Shown here piece after piece: positions 15,894 to 24,151 of a stretch of DNA of 45,953 bases. Below the pieces are notes generated by a model, which was not told where the DNA came from, made no database searches, and saw only the letters and a list, made by a program, of their open reading frames with translations. Source of the stretch: JAFDZO01 sp041859205 (lineage in GTDB: Bacteria; Bacteroidota; Ignavibacteria; Tepidaquicellales; Tepidaquicellaceae); contig JBHEKU010000002.1 of assembly GCA_041859205.1 (NCBI GenBank), positions 1 to 45,953 of the forward strand, read 5' to 3'. A program made the position numbers and the translations under genes. How positions within the stretch are numbered: position 1 is the first letter of the stretch; each line of letters starts with the position of its first letter.

Positions 15894-16496
15894 ATGCTTT
15901 TAAAATCGAATTCCGTTTATAAAGGTTATACCGATGAGCAGCTGATAGCCGAGTTCCAGCAGGAAAAGGTTGAGGCGTTCAATGAGATCGTTCACAGGTA
16001 TAAAGATAAGCTGATAAATTTTTTATTCAGATATACCGGCAGCCGCGAAGAGGCTGAGGACCTTGCACAGGATACTTTTCTGAAACTGTATAAATCAAAA
16101 CATTTATACAAAGAGATAGCAAAGTTTTCTACATGGTTCTATACAATTGCAATTAATATTGCAAAGACGAATTTAAGAAAGAAAAAGAATTACAGTTCAA
16201 TTTCTATAAGCGATTTTGACCCCGATGGCGAAAAAGATTTTGATTTAAAGGCCGATGTTTTATCTCCCGAGGAAACGGCTCAGGCAGGAATTGAAAATGA
16301 ATTTATACAGCAGGCAATTAATTCGCTTGATGATAAATTCAAAGAAGTGATAATCCTGCGGGACATTCAGGATATGGATTATGAAGAGATAGCTGAAATT
16401 ATGAAGCTGCCACTTGGCACAGTGAAATCACGGATTAACAGAGGACGCGAAAAGCTTAAAGAATTATTACAGGATATATATAAACCGAATTCCTAA
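15894..16496 (+). CDS. RNA polymerase sigma factor, ECF/sigma-70 family
   Basis: A 200-residue alternative sigma factor. Region 2 is seen as DLAQDTFLKLYK followed by FSTWFYTIAINIAKTNLRKKK. Region 4 is EVIILRDIQDMDYEEIAEIM followed by GTVKSRINRGREKL, which holds the helix-turn-helix that reads the -35 element. It lacks regions 1 and 3, as group 4 (ECF) factors do. The next gene, 48 bases downstream, encodes a single-pass membrane protein that fits an anti-sigma partner, so an envelope-stress role is plausible but not shown. The gene is probably autoregulated, as is usual for such pairs. Confidence 0.92.
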   Translation: MLLKSNSVYKGYTDEQLIAEFQQEKVEAFNEIVHRYKDKLINFLFRYTGSREEAEDLAQDTFLKLYKSKHLYKEIAKFSTWFYTIAINIAKTNLRKKKNYSSISISDFDPDGEKDFDLKADVLSPEETAQAGIENEFIQQAINSLDDKFKEVIILRDIQDMDYEEIAEIMKLPLGTVKSRINRGREKLKELLQDIYKPNS

Positions 16497-16544
16497 TTTT
16501 ATAAACTTAAGGGAGAATTAATTATAAATTAATTTTACAATGCT

Positions 16545-17381
16545 GTGGAACACGAAAACGGAAATTTAGACATTAGAGAAAAATTATTACGACTTCCTAA
16601 ATTACAAGCCGACGAAAATTTTCTGAAAAGACTTCAGATTCAAATCGATATTTTAGATTCTGAAGAACGAACAAGAGACGTTGTTGTTAAAGGCACGGCC
16701 TCTTCTTATTTCAAAAACTTATTCGGTGCGCGACTTGTACCTGCCTTAGGTATTTCATCAATAGTTGTAGCAGCATTTTTAGTTTACTTCATTTTAGGAG
16801 ATAAAAAAGATGCCGTTGTAACAAATATGACGGGCAATAAAAATACGGAAACTGTTATCACTAAGGAAGAACCCGGCATAACTAACTCTGCTCCTACCAC
16901 AGAAAATAAAGAGCTTGCAAAAAACGAAGAGAACTATTCTAAAGATAAAGTTGTAACAAGAACACAAGAGACTCCCCGCGAAACACAAGAGCAGATTACA
17001 ACAAACAAATCATTGCAGCCTAAGGTAACGGATGAAAGAATTGTATCTCCGCCTAAGACTGATGTTAAATCAAACACGGCTATAGATATAGAGCAGAGCG
17101 GTACAAAAATTGAACAAAAACCAAATCCGGTTACTTCTAACGAAAGAAAAACTACCGACAAAATAAAAGATGCTGAGCCTAAAAAAGAGACGATGAAAAC
17201 TGAAAGTCCGACAGCATCAGTTGACCAGGAAAAAACTATAAATGAAGGCGGAAGAGGAAAATCAGATACAAATACGGGCAAAAATCCGCAATCCAGCCCA
17301 AAACCGAAGAAAAAAACAGTAGACGGAGTAATAGATATAAATAAATCCGTGCTGGAATCTTTGAGAGATAAGCTAAAATAA
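16545..17381 (+). CDS. Probable anti-sigma factor, single-pass membrane protein
   Basis: A 278-residue protein starting at GTG; an ATG 5 bases upstream is in another frame. The N-terminal ~60 residues are cytoplasmic and contain LPKLQADENFLKRLQIQID, resembling the sigma-binding region of some anti-sigma factors, but no zinc-binding HxxxCxxC motif is seen. One membrane segment lies at about residues 64-85. The outer ~190 residues are low-complexity, rich in Thr, Lys, Asn, Glu and Pro, ending in a short helix VDGVIDINKSVLESLRDKLK. The function is inferred from position after the ECF sigma gene and from topology. Confidence 0.6.
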   Translation: MEHENGNLDIREKLLRLPKLQADENFLKRLQIQIDILDSEERTRDVVVKGTASSYFKNLFGARLVPALGISSIVVAAFLVYFILGDKKDAVVTNMTGNKNTETVITKEEPGITNSAPTTENKELAKNEENYSKDKVVTRTQETPRETQEQITTNKSLQPKVTDERIVSPPKTDVKSNTAIDIEQSGTKIEQKPNPVTSNERKTTDKIKDAEPKKETMKTESPTASVDQEKTINEGGRGKSDTNTGKNPQSSPKPKKKTVDGVIDINKSVLESLRDKLK

Positions 17382-17465
17382 TTCCCCCGCTGTTTTTAAA
17401 TTTCTATTAATATTTTTAATAGCTAATTTTGTATTAAACTTATTACACTTCCCCACATCTAACTA

Positions 17466-17720
17466 ATGAAATTCAGCTCAAAAATTAAAATTACTTTACG
17501 CAAAAGTATTTTAGACCCGCAGGGAAAAGCAATTGAACACTCATTGAAATCAATCGGGTACGATTCTATTTTAGATACACGAATCGGGAAATTTATCGAG
17601 CTTCTTGTAGAGGCCGACTCTCCTGAAAAAGCACAACAAATTACAGATGATGCCTGCAAGAAACTGCTCGCAAATCCTGTAATGGAAGATTATGAATTTG
17701 AAACAACAGAAATAAAATGA
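17466..17720 (+). CDS. purS: Phosphoribosylformylglycinamidine synthase subunit PurS
   Basis: An 84-residue subunit of the three-part FGAM synthase (PurS, PurQ, small PurL), the fourth step of purine synthesis. PurS is thought to bridge the glutaminase and synthetase subunits. The sequence KITLRKSILDPQGKAIEHSL with the later DTRIGKFIEL is characteristic. The stop codon overlaps the purQ start (ATGA), so the two are translationally coupled. The purL gene is not in this window. Confidence 0.93.
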   Translation: MKFSSKIKITLRKSILDPQGKAIEHSLKSIGYDSILDTRIGKFIELLVEADSPEKAQQITDDACKKLLANPVMEDYEFETTEIK

Positions 17721-18388
17721 GTAAGGCAAAGATTGGAGTCGTTGTTTTTCCGGGTTCAAATTGTGACCACGATGCATACAATGTATGCAAGCACGTGCTT
17801 AATGCAGATACAAAATTTTTATGGCATAAAGACGGAAGCATTGAAGACAGGAATGTAATTATTCTGCCCGGCGGATTTTCATACGGAGACTATTTACGAT
17901 GCGGAGCTATTTCCAGATTCTCTTCGATAATGACTGATGTTATTCGATTTGCTAATAACGGCGGTATTGTAATAGGAATTTGTAACGGATTTCAGGTGTT
18001 GTGCGAATCCGGATTGCTTCCCGGAGCGCTCTTAAGAAATGAAAATCTCAAGTTTATATGCAAAACTGTTTCATTGAAAGTGGAAAATAATAAGAGTATT
18101 TTTACAGGCAAATATGATATAAAAGAGGATATTAATATCCCCATAGCGCACGGCGAGGGAAATTATTACTGCGATGAAAATACATTGAGCGAATTGATAA
18201 GCAATAATCAGATTTTATTCAGCTATAATGAAAACCCCAACGGTTCTTTATTCAATATAGCCGGAATACAAAACAAACACAGAAACGTTTTAGGAATGAT
18301 GCCGCATCCGGAAAGAGCCTCTGAAAAGCTGCTCGGCAATGATGATGGAAAGAGGTTGTTTGAAAGCGTTGTAGAAAGTATATTATAA
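17717..18388 (+). CDS. purQ: Phosphoribosylformylglycinamidine synthase subunit PurQ
   Basis: The class I glutaminase subunit that supplies ammonia to FGAM synthase; 223 residues. VVFPGSNCDHDAYN opens the domain. GICNGFQVLCE carries the nucleophilic cysteine, and MMPHPERASE carries the catalytic His-Glu pair. PGGFSYGDYLRCGA is the usual PurQ loop. It is coupled to purS through a 4-base overlap. Confidence 0.96.
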   Translation: MSKAKIGVVVFPGSNCDHDAYNVCKHVLNADTKFLWHKDGSIEDRNVIILPGGFSYGDYLRCGAISRFSSIMTDVIRFANNGGIVIGICNGFQVLCESGLLPGALLRNENLKFICKTVSLKVENNKSIFTGKYDIKEDINIPIAHGEGNYYCDENTLSELISNNQILFSYNENPNGSLFNIAGIQNKHRNVLGMMPHPERASEKLLGNDDGKRLFESVVESIL

Positions 18389-18411
18389 TGAGATTATTTA
18401 GTGTGTAAAAA

Positions 18412-18567
18412 ATGAATAAAATCTTATCCGATATAGGGTATTTGGAAATAGCGACTGCAATATTTTGTCTATTGCTAATAATTTTCGGACCAGTGATAGG
18501 ATTTATACTGGTTGCAAAACAACACAACACTTTAAAACCAAGGTTTTACAATAAAAATAAAAATTAA
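18412..18567 (+). CDS. Small membrane protein, 51 residues, function unknown
   Basis: An ATG-to-TAA frame between purQ (24 bases upstream) and tatA (5 bases downstream) encodes MNKILSDIGYLEIATAIF, continuing into one strong hydrophobic segment (residues 12-35, containing LLLIIFGPVIGFILVA), then a short basic tail ending KNKN. Topology suggests one inner-membrane helix. I do not recognise a family. It fills the space between two well-supported genes on the same strand, which argues for a real gene, but conservation in relatives has not been tested. Confidence 0.5.
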   Translation: MNKILSDIGYLEIATAIFCLLLIIFGPVIGFILVAKQHNTLKPRFYNKNKN

Positions 18568-18572
18568 TTAAC

Positions 18573-18764
18573 ATGTTTGGATTAGGAACTCCCGAAATAA
18601 TATTAATAGCTATCGTGATTTTAGTATTGTTTGGAGCGAAGAAAATCCCTGATTTAATGCAGGGTCTCGGAAAAGGAATTAAAGAATTCAAAAAGGCTTC
18701 AAGCGATATTGAAAAAGATATTACAAATCACGACCGCGATAACGACAAAAAACCGGCTGCTTAA
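18573..18764 (+). CDS. tatA: Sec-independent protein translocase subunit TatA/E
   Basis: A 63-residue protein: a short N-terminus (MFGLGTPE), one transmembrane helix (residues 9-21, ILIAIVILVLFGA), the FGAKKIPDLMQGLGKG hinge and amphipathic helix typical of TatA, and a charged tail. TatA oligomers form the pore of the twin-arginine pathway for folded proteins. No tatC is in the window. A terminator follows 57 bases after the stop codon. Confidence 0.92.
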   Translation: MFGLGTPEIILIAIVILVLFGAKKIPDLMQGLGKGIKEFKKASSDIEKDITNHDRDNDKKPAA

Positions 18765-18821
18765 TTTCATAAATTATTCAGTTTAGAAATTTAAATTCGA
18801 TTCTTTAATTAATAATTACCT

Positions 18822-18856
18822 AAAAGGGATTTATATTTGTAAATCCCTTTTGCTTT
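18822..18856 (+). terminator. Intrinsic terminator after tatA
   Basis: A perfect 12-bp stem, AAAAGGGATTTA with TAAATCCCTTTT, with a 6-base loop TATTTG, followed by GCTTTATT. It separates tatA from gatA and could work in both directions. Its loop region also contains TATATTTG, which fits the Bacteroidetes -7 pattern TAnnTTTG, 37 bases before the gatA start; this may be chance. Confidence 0.8.
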
Positions 18857-18876
18857 ATTCCTAAAATAATTTTTAT

Positions 18877-20355
18877 ATGAAAGAAATTCCTTCAACATAT
18901 TCAGAGCTTAGAAAAAATTTAGATTCGGGAAATATTACCTGCGTTGAAACAGTAGATTATTACCTTTCAAAAATAAAAGAAAGAGACAGCTTAAATGTTT
19001 TTATTTCTCTTTTTGAAAACGAAGCGCTTGAACAGGCAAAATTAATAGATGAAAAAATAAAGAACGGAACTGGGGGAGAACTTGCCGGAATGGTAATCTC
19101 TGTAAAAGATGTTATTTCAGTTAAAGATGCCTTACTCACGTGCGGCTCAAAAATACTCAGCAACTTCAATGCTATATATGATGCAACCGTTATAAAAAGG
19201 CTTAAAGATGCCGATGCTATTTTGATCGGAAAAGTTAACTGCGATGAATTTGCAATGGGTTCTTCCAATGAAAATTCATTTTACGGAGTTACAAAAAATC
19301 CTATAGATGAAACAAGAGTTCCCGGCGGCTCGTCAGGCGCAAGCGCAGTTTCAGTTGCTGCCGATATGTGCATGGTCTCTCTCGGCTCAGAAACAGGCGG
19401 CTCAATAAGACAGCCTGCATCATTCTGCGGCATCACAGGATTAAAAGCTACTTACGGAAGAATATCACGATTCGGACTTGTTGCATTCGCTTCATCATTC
19501 GATTCAATCGGAGTATTTGCAAAGGAAAATGAAAATATAGCAAGAGTAATGAAAGTAATTTCAGGAAGAGATGAGCAGGATTCAACTTCTGCTGATGTTG
19601 AAGTTCCAAATTATATAGAAGAGATAAAAGAAAAATTAGACCCGAAGAAAATAAAAATAGGATTCGCAAAAGAATATTTCGGCGAAGGACTGAACGAGGA
19701 AATTAAACGCACCATTTTAGCAAAGCTTGAGCATCTGAAAAACAAAGGATTTGAAATTGTAGAAGTTGAACTTCCCTACTCAAAATATGCTATTCAAACT
19801 TATTATATTCTAACATGCGCAGAAGCATCAAGCAATCTATCACGATATGACGGAGTAAGATACGGAGTGCGCTCGGAAAATTCTGATGTAATGGAAGATA
19901 TGTATGTGAATACACGCTCTGAAGGATTCGGCGCTGAAGTGAAAAGAAGAATTATGCTGGGCACTTACGTGCTTTCGTCGGGATATTATGATGCTTACTA
20001 CCGCAAAGGGCAAAAGGTGAGACGTTTAATAAAGCAGGATTTTGAAAATGCTTTTGAAAAAGTTGATTATATAATTTCGCCGACAACACCAACGACTGCA
20101 TTCAAAATCGGAGATAAAGTTGATGACCCGCTTGCAATGTACTTGAATGATATTTACACTGTGTCTGTAAATCTTGCCGGTAACTGCGGTCTATCAGTGC
20201 CGATAGGAAAAGATAAAGACGGGCTTCCGTTTGGCGTTCAGGTTATGGGCAGAAAATTTGATGAGGCAGGATTATTAAAAATGGCAGATTTACTTAATGA
20301 ACAAAGTAAACACCCGTTAATTCCTACTAAATTTTTAGATGGTGTAGATTTGTAA
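18877..20355 (+). CDS. gatA: Asp-tRNA(Asn)/Glu-tRNA(Gln) amidotransferase subunit A
   Basis: The glutaminase subunit of GatCAB, which converts Glu-tRNA-Gln or Asp-tRNA-Asn to the amidated form; 492 residues, full length. The amidase-signature triad is visible: K77 in SVKDVIS, the cis-serine S152 in GGSSGAS and the nucleophile S176 in TGGSIRQP. gatB and gatC are not adjacent. The gene ends 8 bases before the convergent histidine kinase gene, leaving no room for a terminator between them. Confidence 0.96.
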   Translation: MKEIPSTYSELRKNLDSGNITCVETVDYYLSKIKERDSLNVFISLFENEALEQAKLIDEKIKNGTGGELAGMVISVKDVISVKDALLTCGSKILSNFNAIYDATVIKRLKDADAILIGKVNCDEFAMGSSNENSFYGVTKNPIDETRVPGGSSGASAVSVAADMCMVSLGSETGGSIRQPASFCGITGLKATYGRISRFGLVAFASSFDSIGVFAKENENIARVMKVISGRDEQDSTSADVEVPNYIEEIKEKLDPKKIKIGFAKEYFGEGLNEEIKRTILAKLEHLKNKGFEIVEVELPYSKYAIQTYYILTCAEASSNLSRYDGVRYGVRSENSDVMEDMYVNTRSEGFGAEVKRRIMLGTYVLSSGYYDAYYRKGQKVRRLIKQDFENAFEKVDYIISPTTPTTAFKIGDKVDDPLAMYLNDIYTVSVNLAGNCGLSVPIGKDKDGLPFGVQVMGRKFDEAGLLKMADLLNEQSKHPLIPTKFLDGVDL

Positions 20356-20363
20356 ACTTAAAA

Positions 20364-21446
20364 TTATCTAGTTAGATTAAATTCAAACTTCGTTCCTTTG
20401 TTCTCCTCACTCTCTACTTTTATATGGCTCTTATGTACTTCCAGTATATGTTTTACAATTGAAAGCCCTAAACCGCTGCCCCCGACATCACGCGAGCGCG
20501 TTTTATCTACCCGATAAAATCTTTCAAACAATCTTGGCAAGTCAGCTTTAGGAATTCCGATGCCGTTATCTTCTACTGAAATTGTAACTTCCTTCGGCTT
20601 TAGTTCAGTGGAGACTCTTATTACTCCGTCCGCATTTGTATACTTCACGGCATTATCAATCAAATTAATCATCACCTGCTTCAATCTTTCTTCATCGCCG
20701 AAAACATTTACTCCGTTCGAGCTACCCGGATTAAATTCAATCTTTATATTTTTTTTCTGAGCTATTCCCTGCAAGTCATCAATCGTTCTTTTTATCATTT
20801 CATTTACCCTGAAATATCTTTTGCTCATCTTCATTCCGGCTTCGAACTTTGAAATGCTTATAAGGTCGTCTACTAAATCTTTTAATCTGTATGTTTGTTT
20901 AATAGCCCGCTGCAGAAAATCTTCCGCAACGGTTTTATCATTCATTGCTCCGTCAACAAGTGTTTCCAGCGAAAGCTGAATTGCAAAAATAGGGGTTCGG
21001 AGCTCGTGCGTAACGTTGCCTAAAAATTCGTTTCTGTTTACCTTAAATGTTTTTGCCGTCTGCAAATCATTAGATAATCTTTCTGCAACTTCTACAAGAA
21101 GATTATTAATATTATATATGTAAAGCGATTTTGATTTTTCGTCCTTGTAATGAATAAGCTCTGCAAGAATTTCATTCACCGCAGAAATTTCGCTGTCGAG
21201 TTCATCATTGTCTTCACGGTGAGTGCTGAGTTTTTTGGTAATTTTGGATAAATCCTGAAGAGGTTTGAAGAGTTCGAACTTAATAAATGCAAATGTTGCG
21301 CTGTAGCATACAATCATTATTACCCCGGAAGCAATTAATGTCTCGTTTGAAACATCAATCACTTTTGAAAGGATAATTATAAATACAAAAAATAATAGTG
21401 AGTATAGGAGTGTAAATTTCGAGAAGAGTTTTAATCTGTTCTTCAT
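20364..21446 (-). CDS. Sensor histidine kinase (PhoR/WalK-like)
   Basis: A 360-residue membrane kinase. Two transmembrane helices lie at about residues 11-29 and 37-56 with almost no periplasmic loop between them, so it probably senses a membrane-proximal or internal signal. A linker with DxHR-like charge follows, then the HisKA domain with VTHELRTP (H147 autophosphorylated). The HATPase domain has NLIDNAVKYT (N box), VEDNGIGIP (G1) and GGSGLGLSIV (G2). The response-regulator gene lies 13 bases upstream on the same strand. PhoR is the closest general match, but no phosphate genes adjoin except the distant ppk1. Confidence 0.92.
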   Translation of the reverse strand: MKNRLKLFSKFTLLYSLLFFVFIIILSKVIDVSNETLIASGVIMIVCYSATFAFIKFELFKPLQDLSKITKKLSTHREDNDELDSEISAVNEILAELIHYKDEKSKSLYIYNINNLLVEVAERLSNDLQTAKTFKVNRNEFLGNVTHELRTPIFAIQLSLETLVDGAMNDKTVAEDFLQRAIKQTYRLKDLVDDLISISKFEAGMKMSKRYFRVNEMIKRTIDDLQGIAQKKNIKIEFNPGSSNGVNVFGDEERLKQVMINLIDNAVKYTNADGVIRVSTELKPKEVTISVEDNGIGIPKADLPRLFERFYRVDKTRSRDVGGSGLGLSIVKHILEVHKSHIKVESEENKGTKFEFNLTR

Positions 21447-21459
21447 CTATACAATATAA

Positions 21460-22176
21460 TTACTTCGCTTCTTTAAATCTATAACCGAGTCCTTTAATTG
21501 TTTCAATGTAATCATTGTACTCGCCGAGCTTTTCTCTTACCTTTGCAACGTGAACGTCTACTGTTCTATCGACAACATAAATATTCTCTCCCCAAATCTG
21601 ATTTAACAAAATCTCACGGGAAAAAACTCTGCCGCGGTTTGCAATAAGGAAATGCAAAAGTTGGAATTCTTTTTTTGGGAAGAAAATTTCTTTTTTATTA
21701 ATTTTTACTGAGTGCGTTACGCTATCAACTTCAAGATTTTTAAACTTAATTATTTCATCAAGCTTTGTATTTCTTTCGGCTTCAACATTGCTTCTGCGGA
21801 TAACAGATTTCACTCTGGCAATTACTTTTCTTGGAGAAAGAGGCTTGTGAATATAATCATCTGCTCCTAGCTCAAGACCCAGAATTTCATCTATCTCATT
21901 TTCCTTTGCTGTTAAAAATATTACCGGAATTTTTGCGTTGGCGGGATTTTGTTTCAGCTGTTTACAGACTTCAAAGCCGTTCAGTTCAGGCATCATTATA
22001 TCAAGCAGAATTAAATCAGGATGATTCCCAACCAGTTCAAGTGCTTCTTTACCGTTATATGCAGTTAAAACCTCAAATTCGTGTTCTTTTTCAAGATTGT
22101 ATTTTAAAATATCGACGATATCTTTTTCGTCATCTACTACCAGTATTTTCTTTTTCACCTTATTGTTTTTCATCAA
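21460..22176 (-). CDS. Response regulator, OmpR/PhoB family
   Basis: A 238-residue DNA-binding regulator paired with the downstream histidine kinase. The receiver domain has the acidic pair D15-D16, the phospho-acceptor D59 (LILLDIMMPELNG), the conserved threonine in FLTAK and the lysine in YIHKPLSP. The C-terminal winged helix is recognisable by RGRVFSREILLNQIWG and RTVDVHVAKVREKL, which contains the recognition helix. The target genes cannot be read from the window. Confidence 0.95.
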   Translation of the reverse strand: MMKNNKVKKKILVVDDEKDIVDILKYNLEKEHEFEVLTAYNGKEALELVGNHPDLILLDIMMPELNGFEVCKQLKQNPANAKIPVIFLTAKENEIDEILGLELGADDYIHKPLSPRKVIARVKSVIRRSNVEAERNTKLDEIIKFKNLEVDSVTHSVKINKKEIFFPKKEFQLLHFLIANRGRVFSREILLNQIWGENIYVVDRTVDVHVAKVREKLGEYNDYIETIKGLGYRFKEAK

Positions 22177-22210
22177 TATACACTATTAATGTAAAGAAAA
22201 CGTAAAGTTT

Positions 22211-23218
22211 TTATTTTAAAATTACTTCCTTTCCCAGACTTGCCGACTTATAAATTGCGTCCACAATCTTCATTCTTGAAAGTGCTTCCTCGCCGTTGCA
22301 AATAATTTCAGCTTCGTTGTTAATCACTTTTACAAAGTGCTGAAGTTCAAATTCATAACTCTTCTTAAACTGATTTGCTGGCATCTGTAATTTGTTAGGA
22401 GTAATATTAAATAATTTACCATCCATTTTTTTATAGATGCGCAGCGGATTTATTGCAGAGCTTCCCGTCTTACCGAATACATTGCAATAAAAAAGTTCGC
22501 CTTCTCTTTGCAGGCTCCAGCTTGTTTCAATTGAAAGCGTAGAACCGTTCTTAAATTTTATCAGTGTGATGTTTGAATCTTCTACGTTCTTTGTATTGTG
22601 GTTATAGTTTACTGCTGATACACTATGAGGTTCTGGGAAACCAAGCATCCACATTCCAAGATCAAGCATTACAATTCCGTTATCTAACAAAACTCCGCCG
22701 CCTGACTTTTCTTTTTCAAGAAACCATTTCTGGTCAGAGCTTTGTGTTTTTATCCATCCTGTCTTTACGTAGAAAGGCTCGCCGATTTCTTTTCCCTTCA
22801 CAAAAGTTTTCATAAGCATAACATCGTTACGAAAACGATTGTTCATACCAATCATCAGTTTCTTTTTATGCTTTTTCGCAGCTTCAACTATATCTTCAGC
22901 CTCTGCATAATTTCTTGCGATAGGTTTTTCTACAAGCACATCTTTACCTGCAGCAAAAGATTTTAATGCAAGCTCTCTGTGTGCATCCGTCTGCGCAGTA
23001 ATAATTACTGCAGCGATGTCGGGATTCTCTTCAAGCATCTTATCGAAATCTTTGTAACATTTTTTTATTCCGTATTTTGAAGCTATTTGCTTTGCTTTGG
23101 ATAGTTCAAGGTCGCATACAGCCGTTATTTCAACGTCGTTCATTTTAGATAGAATCGGAATATGGTTTACCTGTGCTATTCCGCCTAGTCCTACAATTGC
23201 GAGTTGGGTTTTGCTCAT
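22211..23218 (-). CDS. Gfo/Idh/MocA family NAD(P)-dependent oxidoreductase
   Basis: A 335-residue cytoplasmic dehydrogenase of the sugar-oxidoreductase superfamily. The N-terminal Rossmann fold opens with VGLGGIAQVNHIPIL. The family signature EKPIARN contains the catalytic-site lysine of the EKP motif. The C-terminal half with WIKTQSSDQKW and GGGVLLDNGIVMLDLG is the substrate-binding alpha/beta domain. The substrate is unknown; no sugar operon surrounds it. Confidence 0.88.
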   Translation of the reverse strand: MSKTQLAIVGLGGIAQVNHIPILSKMNDVEITAVCDLELSKAKQIASKYGIKKCYKDFDKMLEENPDIAAVIITAQTDAHRELALKSFAAGKDVLVEKPIARNYAEAEDIVEAAKKHKKKLMIGMNNRFRNDVMLMKTFVKGKEIGEPFYVKTGWIKTQSSDQKWFLEKEKSGGGVLLDNGIVMLDLGMWMLGFPEPHSVSAVNYNHNTKNVEDSNITLIKFKNGSTLSIETSWSLQREGELFYCNVFGKTGSSAINPLRIYKKMDGKLFNITPNKLQMPANQFKKSYEFELQHFVKVINNEAEIICNGEEALSRMKIVDAIYKSASLGKEVILK

Positions 23219-23264
23219 AGAAAAGTTAGGTTAGAATTTGAAGTTTTAGTTGAAGGAGTAAAAA

Positions 23265-23358
23265 GTCAAGACACCCGAATCACATATGATTATTACTTAC
23301 CGTTGCTTCATTCCTGACCTGGCGGGGTTGGGTAATGTCACATTGTTCGGGGCTTGAC
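23265..23358. repeat. Inverted repeat GTCAAG.../...CTTGAC
   Basis: The left arm GTCAAGACACCCGAA and right arm TTCGGGGCTTGAC are imperfectly complementary and enclose about 65 bases that include a CCTGACCTGGCGGGG segment. It has no coding content. It occupies the first half of the 395-bp gap between the oxidoreductase and HIT genes. Confidence 0.45.
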
Positions 23359-23446
23359 AAATTTAACTCAATATAACTTTAACTGATTGAAAATTAAATA
23401 AACTAAAAAATACCTTTTTATTTCTATTATTTCATTTCAACATTAA

Positions 23447-23575
23447 AATTGCCACGACTTTTAAGTCGTGGAATAAGATTAAACTAAGTGATTGGCTTTA
23501 GCCAAAATTACTATTTACCCTAAAGGGTAAAAATAGAGATATACTTATTACCACGGCTTAAAAGCCGTGGCAATT
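23447..23575. repeat. Four-hairpin intergenic repeat, copy 2
   Basis: Bounded by AATTGCC and GGCAATT, with hairpins CCACGACTT/AAGTCGTGG, TTGGCTTTAGCCAA, ACCCTAAAGGGT and CCACGGCTT/AAGCCGTGG. The order and outer ends match the element at 1204-1334, while several stem positions differ in a way that keeps base pairing. Confidence 0.75.
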
Positions 23576-23613
23576 CAATAACAAAATTAATTATTATCAA
23601 CCTTTGCTAAACG

Positions 23614-24033
23614 TTAGATAAATAGTTTAATTTTCTCTGCTGTCTCATCAAGGGCTTTTCCTTCTTTCGGTACAAAGTATTCATCAGAAAATTTTAACCC
23701 GAAGCCGTCATTTTTAAATCTGGGAATAATGTGTATATGCAGATGAAATATTTCCTGTCCCGCAGCTTCTCCGTTTGCAATTAAATTTAAAACACCTTCA
23801 CACTTAATTGCTTTTGAAACAGCATTGTTCAGTTTTTTAGTAACTGCCATTAAGTGCTTTGCAGTTTCTTCGTCGCAATCATCCAGCGTAACAAAATGTT
23901 TCTTAGGCACAACAAGTATATGTCCCTCATTTACAGGTTGGATATCCATAATCGCTATAGCTATATCATCTTCATAAACAATCGATGATTGAAATTCTTT
24001 GTTTGCTATTTTACAAAAGGTGCAGTCGTCCAT
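23614..24033 (-). CDS. HIT family nucleotide-binding hydrolase
   Basis: A histidine-triad protein, probably a purine nucleoside phosphoramidase or dinucleotide hydrolase. I start at ATG 24033 (139 residues): MDDCTFCKI matches the usual HIT start. The longer frame begins at TTG 24057 inside a dispersed inverted repeat. The triad is FHLHIHIIPRF near residue 105-115. The CxxC in the first seven residues fits the zinc-binding subclass. Substrate is not known. Confidence 0.92.
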   Translation of the reverse strand: MDDCTFCKIANKEFQSSIVYEDDIAIAIMDIQPVNEGHILVVPKKHFVTLDDCDEETAKHLMAVTKKLNNAVSKAIKCEGVLNLIANGEAAGQEIFHLHIHIIPRFKNDGFGLKFSDEYFVPKEGKALDETAEKIKLFI

Positions 24034-24050
24034 ATTAATATTTTTAATCT

Positions 24051-24132
24051 GCCACAAAATCTCTAAAGCACAAAAGATTACAAAAATTATTTTATAGTTT
24101 AGTGTAATTTAGAGCTTTGGTGTTTTTGTGGC
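24051..24132. repeat. Inverted repeat with GCCACAAAA ends
   Basis: The left end GCCACAAAA and right end TTTTGTGGC form a perfect 9-bp terminal inverted repeat. Inside, TCTCTAAAGC and GCTTTGGTG-like segments plus GATTAC/GTAAT continue partial complementarity. It fills nearly the whole gap between the HIT gene and the LptF/G permease. Confidence 0.65.
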
Positions 24133-24151
24133 AAGTAATTGCCTGAAAAAC

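Noticed and set aside
17424..17431. TAATTTTG before purS as a Bacteroidetes-type -7 promoter element; likewise CAAATATA (minus TATATTTG) at 37942-37949 before amt
   Set aside because: Both fit TAnnTTTG, but neither has a TTTG at the expected -33 distance, and in such AT-rich sequence the octamer is expected by chance.
20364..22176. Assigning the two-component pair firmly as phoR-phoB
   Set aside because: Domain layout fits, but no pst or other phosphate-uptake genes adjoin, and ppk1 is about 9 kb away on the other strand.
23614..24057. Longer HIT protein starting at TTG 24057
   Set aside because: The extra eight codons lie inside or next to a dispersed inverted repeat, and MDDCTFCKI at 24033 is the usual HIT protein start.
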